NCBI GenBank assembly: GCA_021031095.1
Contig: JAGFVP010000002.1
Coordinates: 1-64,000 of the forward strand
Source: Bathelium albidoporum
Taxonomy: Eukaryota > Ascomycota > Dothideomycetes > Trypetheliales > Trypetheliaceae
Reading direction: 5' to 3'
DNA: 64,000 nt
Below, piece after piece: positions 44,301 to 55,875 of the stretch; within the stretch, counting starts at the first letter, position 1, and each line of letters opens with the position of its first letter. Position numbers and translations under genes: made by a program. The notes below the pieces were generated by a model, which saw only the letters and a list, made by a program, of their open reading frames with translations, made no database searches and was not told the origin of the DNA.

Positions 44301-45237
44301 AAACGTAGTATACTCCACAATCTAGCGCTAAAAGCCACTTCTATAGCAGGCCCGTTCCCATACTTGCGCAACTACTGATAATAAATCAGATAGTGTAGAA
44401 ATCGAGATATGATTCAAACTTGATCTCGCTTGCTACCGATTTCGAAGGACCCTTGTTGATGACACGTTGGGTTATTTTCCAAGAGCCCAACCTTATGATT
44501 CGACTTATAAACTCATGAGAGCCTACTACAAACCCGCTGAGACCGAGATCGAAGGAGATTAGATTGACGTAAACGTCGCGACGTAGTATCTTTTACGGCC
44601 AAATCTGAAGGTACCATAAGAAATTCAGAAACTAATGCCAACTCCACATACTAATATATTTACGACTTGAAAAGATAGCCTTATTTTGGGTGGTTTGGGG
44701 GGGCAGGTTCGAATCCTGCTCGTGTCGAGCTCCTTTTTCTTAAGAATCTCTTTCCTGTACAAAGGATGTCTCTGAGTGCTCTAACAAGTACTCAACAGGT
44801 GCCAAGACAGTTATTAAGACATCTGATTACGTAATTATTTATATCCATGCTTTTCGACAGAGATTACGCTACTTGTCAGCAAATTTGTGTGTGCGGTGCA
44901 TTCTTGAAATCGATGATCCGTGGGGTTTTGAGACGATCAGCACTAGCGTGGGCCTTGGCTTGTGGGTTCAGACTTATCCGAGCCGTTCGCACGGCATTGC
45001 TCACGATCCGATGCTTTGAAACGGCGTCGACTTTTGTCAGGCATTTGTCAGGGCTGGAATGCATGACGCCATAGGGTACTCTTCAGCCCCGCTGTAACGG
45101 CATCAATGGTAAGCCCACACATTTCACATCAGCGTGAACAGTTGCGCTTGAAATTGGATGTATAAATACACATAAGAGAACTGTTGGTGCAGCATTCATA
45201 AGACTGGGAGTTGAACGTCTCTTTCGCCAATGTTTTT
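44301..45237. other. End of the decayed island, with a tRNA-Ser-like 3' remnant
   Basis: No intact gene. Apart from the tRNA-like piece at 44703-44737 the sequence is unremarkable. The last ~150 bp should contain the promoter of the glutathionyl-hydroquinone reductase gene. Confidence 0.6.
44703..44737 (+). pseudogene. 3' remnant of a tRNA gene (tRNA-Ser-like) with Pol III terminator
   Basis: GCAGG, TTCGAAT and CCTGC make a perfect T-arm. TCGTGTC plus discriminator G follow as the acceptor 3' strand, and TTTTT starts six bases later as a Pol III stop. The T-arm and acceptor sequence look like the 3' end of fungal tRNA-Ser. The expected 5' half starting GACACGA and the anticodon arm are not present upstream. 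Therefore it is a broken tRNA gene, not a functional one. Confidence 0.65.
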
Positions 45238-46495
45238 ATGCAAAGGTTTACCCATTCAAGAGTAGCGGTAATTCGTAATCACCTTGCTCATCTTCCTTCT
45301 ATTTCATTCCCGGCTAGATCATTTGGAACAGCCACTATGTCGGCCAGTAAACAGCCTCATCAAGAGGTAAGAATCCAGATTCCGTTAATAATTGACTATC
45401 TGCAAATGCTTACGAATGTGTAGTGGGCCTACGGTCTTAAAGATGGTATGCCGATTTGGGCAAATAAGAAAGGTGAATTCAGTCGTCCAGCTTCAGCCTT
45501 TCGAAACTTTGTTTCAAAGGAGCCAGGAGCCGAGTTTCCGCCTGAGAAAGATAGATACCATCTATATGTCTCATACGCATGTCCATGGGGTTAGTCATAC
45601 ATGCGTATTCTTCCACCGATATACTCACGTATTGGTGTTAGCCCACAGGGCGCTCATCGTAAGAAAACTCAAAGGCCTAGAAGACATTATTCCATACACG
45701 TCAGTGCATTGGGAGATGCCAGGAGAAGGATGGCGTTTTGCAACCAAGGAGGAAATTTTGCCAGGAGATAATGTGACTCCTGACCCGTTACATCCTGATT
45801 ACACACACCTGCGCAACGTTTACTTCGGCGTTGAACCTAATTACACTGGCCGCTTCACAGTCCCCACTCTCTACGACAAGAAACAGGGCAAGATTGTGAA
45901 CAATGAGTCCAGTGAGATCATCCGCATGTTCTATGACGCCTTCGATGACATCCTTTCGGAAAAGTACAAATCGGTTGATCTCTTCCCCACGCACCTGCGG
46001 AAGGAGATTGAAGAAACAAATCAATGGACATACGACAACATCAACAACGGTGTGTACAGAAATGGCTTTGCCGTCACACAAGATGCCTACGAGGAAGCCA
46101 ACCGAGCGCTTTTCGCGTCCCTTGACCGAGCCGAAACCCACCTTGCTTCCTCACCTGGGCCTTTCTACCATGGTGACCGTCTTACTGAGGCGGACATACG
46201 CCTTTACCCGACCATCATCCGTTTCGATGTCGTTTACGTGCAGCACTTCAAGTGCAACATCAAAGATATCCGCAGTGGGTATCCGAACCTACATCGATGG
46301 CTAAGACATCTTTACTGGGATGTTCCTGCTTTCGGAGAAACGACACAGTTCGAACACATTAAGAAGCACTACACGAAAAGTCACAAGATGATCAATCCCT
46401 ATTCGATAACGCCGCTGGGCCCGGAAAAGGACATTCTGAAAAAGGACGAAGAAGTCCCAGCTGTTGCCGCAGCGCTTAATGCTGCAGGAAAGTAA
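45238..46495 (+). CDS. S-glutathionyl-(chloro)hydroquinone reductase (ECM4/omega-like GST)
   Basis: Three exons (45238 or 45337 to 45366, 45424-45589, 45642-46495); introns are 57 and 52 bp. The active-site motif is YACPWAHR. Its Cys is the nucleophile that removes glutathione from glutathionyl-hydroquinones, distinguishing this Xi/omega-like class from ordinary GSTs. The rest matches the class throughout (GLEDIIPYTSVHWEM, NNESSEIIRMFYDAF, FYHGDRLTEADIRLYPT, GYPNLHRWLRHLYW). Two in-frame starts exist. ATG 45337 gives 349 residues, the usual cytosolic length. ATG 45238 adds 33 residues that look like a mitochondrial presequence (Arg/Ser-rich, no acid). The enzyme handles quinone detoxification and redox. 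It is the first intact gene right of the island. Confidence 0.9.
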
Positions 46496-46816
46496 GCACC
46501 ATTGAATTTGACCCATGAGCAAGACAGTAATTCAATGTAAACTCAATCTTCAAACATGGAACAACAGACCTCCGAGCATTATATTTTTTAGTAGTGGTAA
46601 GGACTTTTGCAAGAGCCATTTGTCAGGGTATCTCCTTCTTGATAAGCACATAGCCGCCCAGAACCATGAACCATGAACAATAATGAGTGACTTTAATCGT
46701 GTATATGAGGTCTCGGTCGATCTATTTCTCGGTTGGAGTCCCTCGGTCCCTTATAGACATGCTGTATGGCGCCTGTGTGCACGTGAGTCACCAGCAAATC
46801 AGTCACGGAAGAGTCA
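46496..46816. other. Intergenic region between converging genes
   Basis: 321 bp between two 3' ends. No feature is recognised. Confidence 0.6.
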
Positions 46817-49800
46817 TCATACGAGAACAGATCGTGCCATCTCTATGCGCCAAGCCAAATTTCGGACGTTGCCGTCTGCTTGTACAACTTCGGGTGCAAA
46901 CTCGATTCCGAACCTGTCGGTGGTGCTCATTTGAGCAATCTGTAACCGATCGTTAGGATTTGCCAACTTACATTTGATGCACAGCAAACACCACCCTCCT
47001 TGCAAATCTTCCTTCCCGTTCTACCAACCCGCCGAACGCCTCGTCTACCGTTCTGGGTGCAATGTTCTCGTCGCGATCGAAGCAGTTTCTCACCACTGGC
47101 AAGAGAGCCTCCTCGATTGCCGGCCTCAAGCTACCGCTGCTGTCTCTGTCTGCCTCGTATTCGTCGAATCTACCGATACGAATTTCGAAGGGCAAAGAAA
47201 TGGCCATGACGTTGTGCTTACCATTATGATGGTAGCGGAACTCGAAGACGCCCGTTGTCCACCACAACTTGTCGCCAGCGAACTCCATCTCCCCTACACA
47301 GCAGTCCTTCTTTTCTGCTTTGTTATCTTTCCAGTCCCCAGCGAGAATGTTCTTACTGCTAATGAGAATCCCGTCATCAGCGTTTGTGTTGTCGAAAACA
47401 CCTTCATTGGTAGCAATCCAGCGTCCCTGGCTTGCCACTCGCGTAACTTTGCGCGACGCGTTGTCGGCGACCATGTACAGACCAACCCAGTCCTTCTTTC
47501 CGTGATTGGGTGGCGCAGTCCATTTGACTTTGATCGGAGCACCGTATTCGAACATGAGCGTCTTGAACGTGCTTGTACGGCGCGGCGGCATTCGCGCGTG
47601 CTCACCCTCACGGCCGCTAATTCGTTCTCGCTCGGCAAGCATCGGTGCCAGGGGCGGTGTGCCTTCAATATCAAGTTTGTAATCTGCAGGATTCAAGCCG
47701 GCGAGATCAGATGTAACGCGGGTGATGCTAATGCGCGCTGGATAATGCTGGAATAACGTTCTGGAATCGCTGACGATCTTGTCGTATCCTGCCTCAAGTT
47801 TGGGTTTCGCAGAGTCGATGAAGTCCTCAATGAAGTCCATCGTGTCGCTGATGACGCGGTCAACACTCCCCTGCCAAGCACGGATGGGTTTAGGGATTGC
47901 GCGCTTCAGGTTCTTGCTAACACCAGAGTCTTGACGAAGGGATTCGCCGTAGAGTTTTTGCATGTGTGGGCGTTCAACAAATTGGATAAATACCAGGGTC
48001 AGGACATGGGAAAGTACTGCGAGGAAAAAGATCGACCTGCTCCAGCACATGATCGCGACGCCCCAGATTCCAGCCAGGCCAATGATGCGTTCCGGGTTGT
48101 TGAGGAAGCGATAAATGCCGCTGTATGTAAGCTTTGGGGCGTGGTCGAAGAAGAAATCTCCGTAGAACCAGCCGAACTCCCCAAGCGATTCGTACATGCT
48201 GAAAAACGTCCAGATCTGCAGTCCAATCATGACAACGCCTACAACGTGTCGAAGCAGGACCAGACCGTATTGCCAGTTCTCAGGAAGCGTATACATCTTC
48301 CATGCTGCGGTGATGAAACTTAAGTAGCACATGGTCATGCTCAGATGGTAGATGCCTTTCCACTGACGCCATGCTTCTTCCGTGCTTTCGCCGTATTTGA
48401 TGAAGTGGCGAGTCCATTTTTTCTTGTTTGACTGACGATCAAGAATAAAGCCAAGGCCGAGTGAGTACCAGATTCGCCAGATGACCGCATTGGTCACAAA
48501 TAAAAATTGGTACAATAGCGTGGGAGGCGTAAGCAGAGTAAATGAAAGCATGTAAATTTGCAGCAACACGACAGCAACGTCAGTGATCCGATGCACATCC
48601 ATATTCCTGAGTCCAATCAAATTATGCACAGGCGACGGTTGTTCGGCTGATGTTACAGGAGGATAGCTGTGGCTGTGACCGAGATCAAATTCCTGTGATT
48701 CCGTAAGGTCCTCGTCGCTTGGGTTTCTAGAAAGTCGCTTTCGGGGTTGAGGGGGATTGTAGGTCTTTTCGATGTGTGGACTCTCGACAAAAGCGAGGAA
48801 TGCAAATTGAGCAGCGTGGGCAATCAAAGAGATGAAGAGAACTTTGTAGCTGGCAGCCAGGAGCGAGATACCATAGTATCCAATGTAGCCGACAGAATAC
48901 ATGGGATGTGGTGCCATTTCAAATACGCCGTCGAACGTCAATTCCTGGTCAATAAGGAAGAAGAAGTCACCCCAGAACCACGCAAAATCTTTGACTACTC
49001 GATGGGCGTCAAGCTTGACCCAAAGATTGAATATGATAAGAAGCCAGCCAACGACCCACCGAGCAATGGTTATGTAAGCATTTTCAGTGGGAGGAGTTCC
49101 ACCACATGCAGCAGCGAAAAGACAATACGAGGTAAAGTCGCTCATTAGTATAAGATCTACAACACATCGAAATAGTAGCCATGTATTGTACTCGAGTGGT
49201 GCTTTTTCGAACTTGTAATCTCTGGGGATTTGGGTCTCAAAGTCTCTCCTTAGGAGAGGGTACAACCATGGTTGAGTGTTTTTACCTGTGGAGGGATGCT
49301 CAAAAATTCCGGACTTCTTTGCCCAATTTGTCAAACGCTTGTCATTCGACTGTACATAGAGCAACCAGCCAATGCCTCCGTTGTATGCTGCTCGCCAACA
49401 CAAAAACACGATGCCGTAGAAGGGCACGCGTAGCGATGAAGGAACAAGGAAGAATAGGGCAATGAGCGAGGCAAGACAGGTGATGACGATGATGTCGGCT
49501 GCTTTCTTCGGTTCGGTCGGGGAGAAGAGGGTAGAGACCATGTCCTTGGTCTCAGGGACTGTGAAGACTAACTGGCCATCAGAATGCTGATCTCAACTGT
49601 AAAATTGGTTGGGGGAGGACGTACCGACGCCATTGGGGGTTCTCCCATAGGTCCGCTTTTCCTCCTTTTCTGACTTGCTTTCTTGGGAGTTCAAGTCAGA
49701 GACGGCGTGTTTGGCGGTTTCTTCACTTTCGGCCTGCTGCGGCTTCGCGGGCTGTTGCGGAAGCCGTTCCCGTAGGAAATTGGCTCCATGGCTATCATCA

Positions 49801-49817
49801 CTCGTATCAGAGCTCAT
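46817..49817 (-). CDS. CHO2: Phosphatidylethanolamine N-methyltransferase Cho2
   Basis: Three exons (49817-49625, 49567-46972, 46925-46817) give 965 residues, the usual length in filamentous fungi. The first exon encodes an acidic, disordered N-terminus ending KRTYGRTPNGV. The 57-bp intron joins it to VFTVPETKDMVSTLFSPTEP, a conserved junction. Two homologous PEMT halves follow, each with several membrane helices and the motifs GDFFFLIDQELTFDGVFEM with HPMYSVGYIG in the first and GDFFFDHAPKLTYSGIYRFL with NPERIIGLAG in the second. A C-terminal soluble domain is characteristic of Cho2. The enzyme sits in the endoplasmic reticulum and transfers the first methyl group from S-adenosylmethionine to phosphatidylethanolamine on the way to phosphatidylcholine. 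A 46-bp intron near the 3' end (46926-46971) was added because it yields the conserved tail FGIEFAPEVVQADGNVRNLA. Confidence 0.93.
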
Positions 49818-51187
49818 GACGAGTGCGAGGAGATCAAGCTCTGAGTAGGTCTTCTCGAGAATAAGGCGCTTGGTCGCTGCAGATATAAACCAGGCCACTG
49901 TTCAAGATATTCAACGTTGCAAACGCAAGCGGGAGCGAGGAAAGCGGAGCAAAGAGTGCAACAGCGGTCGAGAGCGCCATGTATCTGCAACAGACGGCAA
50001 TTGAGTCCGATCAGAGATGGCGAAGCTGGCGAGGAGTCCGAGTTGGAAACCGTGGGATGAATGCATGCGAAGTTGAGTGGACAAATAAGATGACGTCTGT
50101 TAAAGTCATGGTTGCTCTCCCATCTTCTTAGCCTCCAACCGGCAATCCACCTTGCCCCTCCAACGATCAATGAGATGCCAGCATGTGACGGGGTGCGCCT
50201 GCAAAAATCCTCACGATAGATGCCAAGTTGCGGGGCGCTGTCGTGCTACTCCCACGTTCCGGTGTCATCACCGCATGCGTATGTACCTGCTTGTAAGAGG
50301 CTCGGCGTTGTCTCCGCTACTGCACAACACGCCCACTTTGCGCATCTGCATCCAGTCCCTTTGTTCACCCCGGTCGCCAGTGTTATACCAGTGGGCTTTA
50401 AAAGAGGTAATTACTTCATCTGAATTGATCATCGCTAAACATGTCGACCGAAATGCGGTGGGACTAGCTTACAGCATTGCTGTAAACTTCCAGTTCAATT
50501 AGCTTTGAATAGGTCAAATACCTAATCTCAATATGCGGCTGTGTTTCCGATTCCATCCAGTGTAAGTGTGGAGGGGAAATGCCAGGTGGAAAACAAAAAA
50601 AACTCGCCAGCCGCTATCCAAATTGCAACTGAAATAGCAAAGGGGGTCAGATATCATGCCTCACCCATGACAGCTGTCTTCTGGCCTGGATCCAATTCTG
50701 TCGACTCATCCCAAGTCTTGCCGATCTTTTGTCAATATCATACTCCCGCACGGATTTCTGAGTTGAGAATGCTAAAATGGAATAAGTGGATTGTCGCTGT
50801 CGTGGCAGTCGGCATCGCTCCTGCGAGCCCAAGAAAATCCAATACCTTGAGATTTCTTTAATCTATCTAAGCTTACTTGCTACCAAGCCGACTATGCATT
50901 CACTCTTTGGTCCAACAAAAATTTCCTAATCTTCTCAAATCACGCAGTTGCGACAGCCACCTTTATACATGTTGACAATGGCTGCGCGCTTTCTCCATCT
51001 CGCAACTTCACAGTAAAACGAAAGTATAGAAGGTCAAGTCAGACATTATTGCACAGCACATTTGATTCATAACAGAAGCTTGTGAGTTGACCGCAGATTT
51101 AGGCATTGCACTTGGACGAGTGTCGATATCATCTAAAACATCTACTTACCGCGTTGTTCTTCGCATTCGTCTCCTCTTCCAGTCAAG
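49818..51187. other. Divergent promoter region, no gene seen
   Basis: The upstream regions of CHO2 and of the acidic hypothetical gene face each other here. Short frames at 50.15-50.86 kb have no family features. Phospholipid genes are often regulated through inositol/choline elements in yeasts; I saw no clear match. Confidence 0.5.
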
Positions 51188-52084
51188 ATGGCTTATACTC
51201 CACCTAACCTCGATGAGGTCCGCTATCATATCAAGGACACTTTGGACGACTGTAGCTCTACTGCACCAATGCTGTGTATGTCAGTGCTATGCCTCTATAA
51301 GTGCCAACATCTCCATATCAGGATGGAGCGCCATCCATGCAGAACAGCGGGACAACACGACTCAACTGAACTTCGATGCGATGAAAATGAAACGGTTACG
51401 ACACTTCCGTTTGACCCATGTCAGCATTGCTGGTGGACTACTGAGCGACGCCCTCGTAATGCTCCCAAGAGGTATTATCAACGTGAAGAGGAGGCCCAAT
51501 CCACTCCAGGTTCCGATGAAAAGCCAGCAAATATGGCCAGCTATTCAGGACCACCTAAGCCTTCCAAAGAAGAATTATATCTCGTGAGACTGGGCTCGTT
51601 TTCTCATCTCCGCCGCCCTGCGTTTGCAGCTTCGGACGGATACAACACTCGCCTTAGTATGTTTTCGCCACGTAAAAATCTCCCTTCTTTGGCACAGCTA
51701 GAGTCTGTCGCGAAGTATTTACCAGACATACGTAGCCCTTTGAGACAGGTCACTAATGTTTCCGCCATGGATTCCTTTATAGCACCGGATGTCCAGATCG
51801 ATGACGCCCATCTTTATCGAGATGCTTCGCCTTCGCTTTCAGAACTCTCGTTCCTGGCTAATACGTCTTCTGACTTTCAGACGGGACTTGGGATTCTAGA
51901 CGAGCTGGAGGTTGAATCTCTCCAATCTGATGATGATACAGAAGATGATGATGCGTCTGAGCATCTTGAGCTACGTTCATCTATCATTCGTGATCATTGC
52001 GCGGAAGGATCCAACTTCTACAATGAGGAAGCCACTCCGGAACCTGAGGGATTCGATGAAACGTCCTGCGCCCGTGATGCCTAG
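51188..52084 (+). CDS. Hypothetical acidic protein
   Basis: A 298-codon frame that also contains a 48-bp in-frame intron candidate (51274-51321, GTGTATG...CCATATCAG). Removing it gives 282 residues. The start at 51188 follows a CAAGATGGC context. The middle has SPRKNLPSLAQLESVAKYLP and a leucine-rich stretch (SPSLSELSFLANTS). The C-terminal 60 residues are strongly acidic (DDDTEDDDASEHLELR). No domain is recognised. The short linear motif-like segments and the acidic tail suggest a regulatory or adaptor protein with little fold. The clean frame and promoter position support it as a gene; the function is unknown. Confidence 0.5.
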   Translation: MAYTPPNLDEVRYHIKDTLDDCSSTAPMLCMSVLCLYKCQHLHIRMERHPCRTAGQHDSTELRCDENETVTTLPFDPCQHCWWTTERRPRNAPKRYYQREEEAQSTPGSDEKPANMASYSGPPKPSKEELYLVRLGSFSHLRRPAFAASDGYNTRLSMFSPRKNLPSLAQLESVAKYLPDIRSPLRQVTNVSAMDSFIAPDVQIDDAHLYRDASPSLSELSFLANTSSDFQTGLGILDELEVESLQSDDDTEDDDASEHLELRSSIIRDHCAEGSNFYNEEATPEPEGFDETSCARDA

Positions 52085-52439
52085 AGTCGTGACTGGTGTG
52101 TGCAAGTATAGTTGCCTTTGCTGTCCGGCCATTATTTCGGTTCCTTCTTTTCGATGGTACTAGTTCCAGGTGCCACTGTGTGTTAGTCATGGAATTGCGG
52201 GATCTTTCTCATGTAATATTTAATATTATTAAAGCAGCGGTAACTCAGAAGTGATCTTCTTATGGACTTCTAAGTTCGTGAAATTGAAACACGTCTTTTA
52301 TACAAAGGGTCAGATTCTTTGCAGTGATGCCAATAAACGCCCCAACACGACTGAATAGCGGATCATGCATGCCAGCTTGTTCCTGAAACTTGACAGCAGT
52401 ACGGTTCATACTATTGCCAAGTCATTGGTCCCACATATT
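52085..52439. other. Intergenic region between converging genes
   Basis: 3' flanks of the acidic hypothetical gene and of GCP4. No gene or repeat is seen. Confidence 0.6.
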
Positions 52440-54812
52440 TTAAGTCAGGCTCGTGCCAGAGTCGTCATCTTCCACCATGCTTCTCTCAAAATCCAGCCTC
52501 ATCAATAGTCTGTTGATTCCAACTCCCCTCCAGCCTTCGTACTGCACGCCTGTGCCTACCTTATCTGCCACCGAAGAATTGGAACCGAAGTGACGCCCAA
52601 TCCCACCTCCCATTCTCTCTTCGTCCAATTCCCTTAATCTTCCTACTACGCTCTTAGTGCTTCCGTCCATTTTCTTCCTAGCTCTGTCGATCTCCAACTG
52701 CGTTTCTCGCTCCTCTTTTGCGTAATCGGTGAGCGCATCAATGACACCTTCATCGACCTCAAGATCGAGATTCTGTTGGATGATCTGGAGGCGATTGATG
52801 TGGGATACTAGGAGGTCGACGTGTGACACGAGCACGCGGACTTCGGATGTGAACTTCGCATCATCGAGCAGTAGAGAATTGATTAGAGCTGTGAGAAAAG
52901 TGTGATGAGCTGTCGATATCGTTTCCGGATCATGGGGAACTATGTCTTGATCAACAGCGGGCGCGATAGAGGCTCGGGGAGGGAAGGAAGAGGCAGCCAT
53001 CTGGTAGGAAGAAGTTGGTCGCGAAGGGCTCGGAGAAGACGTTGCTGAGACTGGTTGATGTGATGAAGAGGACAAAGGACGCGAAGGCGTACCCATCGCA
53101 ATCCAGGTACGGAAATGCCGCCATGATTCTTGTACAACCTCCCCCTCAAGATAACTCGTAGTTTCGGAGATGAGAAAGAGTGCTGCTCCGCAAGTAGCCC
53201 ATACCTTTCGCATAGCAACGCTTCGATTTGCGCCTCGCTCTCGCCTCGTACGCAACGTTCTTTGGCCGTGGGGTAAATTGCTGTGAGGTGGTCCTGGGGG
53301 AGCGGGGTGGTCCCTTCGTAAGGTAGTTTGCTTCCATAAGCTGGCAAGCTTTATTTGGGCTCGGCGCAGGGCGATTAGATACGCATGGATGTCGGCATAG
53401 AGAGCGAGCTCTGGCTTTGTGAGAAACAGGTCGAAAGGCGGTGGTACTTGCATAGTCAAGACACATGGAGCGGAGAAAATAGCGTCTCTGAAGATTTCGC
53501 CATTGACTTTTGGCTGATTGAACGTCTGTTCATTCACAGCCGCAAAATCGCTTTGAGACATCGAAAGTGTCAACTTTAGGAGATTCTGTGCAAGCTCCGT
53601 ATCCTCATCAAGGCCATTTTCTTCTGCTGTCGAAGAAAGCGTGCTCCAAGTTCCTGCCAGTATAGTATTGATCTCCCCTTCGTTGGGAACGATCTTCTTG
53701 ATACTCTGCGATGGCTTTCCGATATGGAATGGAACAATGGCTTGACCAGAAGACATTTGTTCTGCCTCTGCGATGAAGGTTGAAGCAAATTCCCCGTGAC
53801 CCAGGAGGAAGAACTTCTGGAGGATCCTTAGATACTGAATGATTTTCGGTGGCGGCAATAATTCTTGAAGCGTGTTCCTGGATAACGAGAGCCTAATTGA
53901 GGCAATGGTACTTGTGAGCTGCGTTGCAGACACAGGGGACTTCACATCTGATAAGAGATGGAGATGCTGAGGTAATAGCTGCAGCCCCAGAGATGTCCCT
54001 AAACTTGTGTTTTTGGTATTTCTAAGAAGACCATAGTTCCTGATTTGATTAAGCGATCTCCCAATGAATAGTATTGACATGGCCGTTTCCCGTGCTACAA
54101 ACTTTGGCACAAGCTCTGGCACGATGCTGAACTCTGTGACCACATCATCGTCTAGGCTTTGTTTACGGATGCAAAAATCTTCATGGCTGTTCTGCGGAAG
54201 GCGACCGTACAGGAGCCAAGTCGACAACTGTCTCAGCCAAGCAGTCTCGGCAACCTTTACGAGCTCATTTGCCGTCTCTTCAATATCCGGATAGCCCGTC
54301 TGGAGGCCGTCGCGCAGACGATTAATGATTTGCGCGCTTGAACATTGCTTCCGCCTACTTGATTTTCTTGCAGTCTCAATGTCCTCGAGGCCAAGAAACA
54401 AGACAGTATCCCAGAGCCACTGCAGACGCCTTGTCCATGATTCAAACTTGCTCACGATCGTAGCCAAGGGCACAATATCATAAGCGCCAACAATGCCCGA
54501 GTCCTTAGCCAGTATTCGTTTTTCCACTTCTAGTATGTGATCCTGAAAGCGGGCCAACTGCTGTCCACTGATGGCTGTAGCGACTGCTCGGCAAGCGGTA
54601 GATTGATGCGATGTAGAGATGGCCTTGGTATGAGACTGGAGTCGAGAATGAAGATCAGCTATGCGTGCAACTGACTCCAATAACTCTCTTTCCGAAAGAG
54701 ACAGAGATGCGAAAGAACCTTCATAATCATGGTCAAGGCCGTTGCACTGTTTTGCAGCAGCTAGAAGGGCAGAAGGATGCCCAGACAGAGCAAGAAGAAC
54801 CTCGTGGATCAT
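52440..54812 (-). CDS. Gamma-tubulin complex component GCP4 (Spc97/Spc98 family)
   Basis: One uninterrupted exon of 790 residues. The N-terminus MIHEVLLALSGHPS is diagnostic of GCP4 (animal GCP4 begins almost the same way). The GRIP1-like N-terminal helical domain follows (ELLESVARIADLHSRLQS; FESWTRRLQWLWDTVLFL; WLLYGRLPQNSHEDFCI). The C-terminal gamma-tubulin-binding half has VRVLVSHVDLLVSHINRLQI. A low-complexity Ser/Pro loop sits near residue 600. GCP4 is a core subunit of the gamma-tubulin ring complex that nucleates microtubules at spindle pole bodies. Yeasts lack it, but filamentous fungi keep it. It is divergent from the mitochondrial uS12 gene. The segment around residues 510-560 is unusually basic and may be an insertion or loop. 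Confidence 0.87.
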   Translation of the reverse strand: MIHEVLLALSGHPSALLAAAKQCNGLDHDYEGSFASLSLSERELLESVARIADLHSRLQSHTKAISTSHQSTACRAVATAISGQQLARFQDHILEVEKRILAKDSGIVGAYDIVPLATIVSKFESWTRRLQWLWDTVLFLGLEDIETARKSSRRKQCSSAQIINRLRDGLQTGYPDIEETANELVKVAETAWLRQLSTWLLYGRLPQNSHEDFCIRKQSLDDDVVTEFSIVPELVPKFVARETAMSILFIGRSLNQIRNYGLLRNTKNTSLGTSLGLQLLPQHLHLLSDVKSPVSATQLTSTIASIRLSLSRNTLQELLPPPKIIQYLRILQKFFLLGHGEFASTFIAEAEQMSSGQAIVPFHIGKPSQSIKKIVPNEGEINTILAGTWSTLSSTAEENGLDEDTELAQNLLKLTLSMSQSDFAAVNEQTFNQPKVNGEIFRDAIFSAPCVLTMQVPPPFDLFLTKPELALYADIHAYLIALRRAQIKLASLWKQTTLRRDHPAPPGPPHSNLPHGQRTLRTRRERGANRSVAMRKVWATCGAALFLISETTSYLEGEVVQESWRHFRTWIAMGTPSRPLSSSSHQPVSATSSPSPSRPTSSYQMAASSFPPRASIAPAVDQDIVPHDPETISTAHHTFLTALINSLLLDDAKFTSEVRVLVSHVDLLVSHINRLQIIQQNLDLEVDEGVIDALTDYAKEERETQLEIDRARKKMDGSTKSVVGRLRELDEERMGGGIGRHFGSNSSVADKVGTGVQYEGWRGVGINRLLMRLDFERSMVEDDDSGTSLT

Positions 54813-55228
54813 TTTTTGTTAATATGCTTTTGAGTTTCCAGAGCTATCAAGTTCACCGCTGCAAGATTGCTTGAGCAGAAGGCGTACAGTCAACTTGTTA
54901 TCCGAATTCGAAAATAAGCCTTTGGAACGTATTCAAATTATTGCTTAGAAGAACACGAGACATAGAACGTGAAGAACCGATCAGCATAGTCTATTTTGCA
55001 ATCATTTGCTGCTAATGCTCGCTCGAATGTGATCAGCGGGATGTGATTGTTGTTTGCGAATAGTGGTCAACGCGTTGCTGGGTGGTGTTCTTCAAGTGTT
55101 AACAAGCCACAGCTTGCATTTTTGAGCCACATGAGGCCAAGCCACAACTCAACATATCCAGCAACGGCAATTTTACCTAGATCATCCGTCTGCGCTGATT
55201 GCTGGTATATTGCCCGCTGACCAGTACC
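54813..55228. other. Divergent promoter region between GCP4 and the uS12m gene
   Basis: 416 bp shared by two housekeeping genes transcribed away from each other. No defined element is recognised. Confidence 0.6.
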
Positions 55229-55875
55229 ATGCCCATCCGGTTGCCTCTACTCCTCCTTCGACCATCCGGACCGCGCTTTCCGACAGCCGTCTTCTCAAAG
55301 CCTGCATTTGGGAGCCGCGAATTCTCTACGTCGTGGCCACTGCAAGCAACCTATAACCAAGTCCTCCGAGGCATTCGTAAAGGCCAAGCGGCACGCAAGC
55401 CTCGATCACCCGCGTTGGTCGATCGGCCGGAGTTGAAAGGAGTGTGTCTAAAAGTGGGAATCACCAAGCCAAAGAAACCCAATTCGGGGGACCGCAAGAC
55501 GGCCAGGGTGAGGTTGAGCAGTGGAAAGATTGTCACAGCATATATTCCTGGCGAAGGTACGTGATGGACGGGAGTATATTTCATACGAGCCGTAGAGAAT
55601 CAAGCCAAGCGCGTGAAGGTTGGGAAAAGGCAAAATACTGATGTTTATGCTGCAGGTCACAATGTGCAGCAACATTCAGTCGTATTGGTCCGGGGTGGCA
55701 GAGCGCAGGATTGCCCCGGAGTGAAGTATCACCTGGTCAGAGGAGCTTTGGATCTTGTAAGTTGAAATCGCTTACTGAAAGAGTTTCGGCCAACCTGATT
55801 TCAATGCAGGGTGGTGTGCCAAATCGAATTCGCAGTCGCTCAAAATACGGGACTAAGAAACCAAAGACAAACTGA
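55229..55875 (+). CDS. MRPS12: Mitochondrial ribosomal protein uS12m
   Basis: Three exons (55229-55556, 55656-55756, 55810-55875) give 164 residues. The first ~45 residues form a mitochondrial presequence (RLPLLLLRPSGPRFP..., with RxFSTSW before the mature end). The ribosomal core is nearly invariant: KPRSPALVDRPELKGVCLKV, KKPNSGDRKTARVRLSSGK and GHNVQQHSVVLVRGGRAQDC, with the Pro-Asn-Ser loop that contacts the decoding centre. The C-terminus GVPNRIRSRSKYGTKKPK closes the fold. The protein sits at the decoding site of the mitochondrial small subunit, the target of streptomycin-type resistance changes in bacteria. The first intron is 99 bp, the second 53 bp. Confidence 0.95.

Noticed and set aside
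44847..45074. 75-codon frame at the right edge of the island
   Set aside because: No motif, antisense frame equally open, and no splice or promoter evidence.
37462..46495. Active secondary-metabolite gene cluster
   Set aside because: No synthase or synthetase backbone gene is present and the P450, receptor-like and aminotransferase genes are broken. Only a dead cluster can be suggested.
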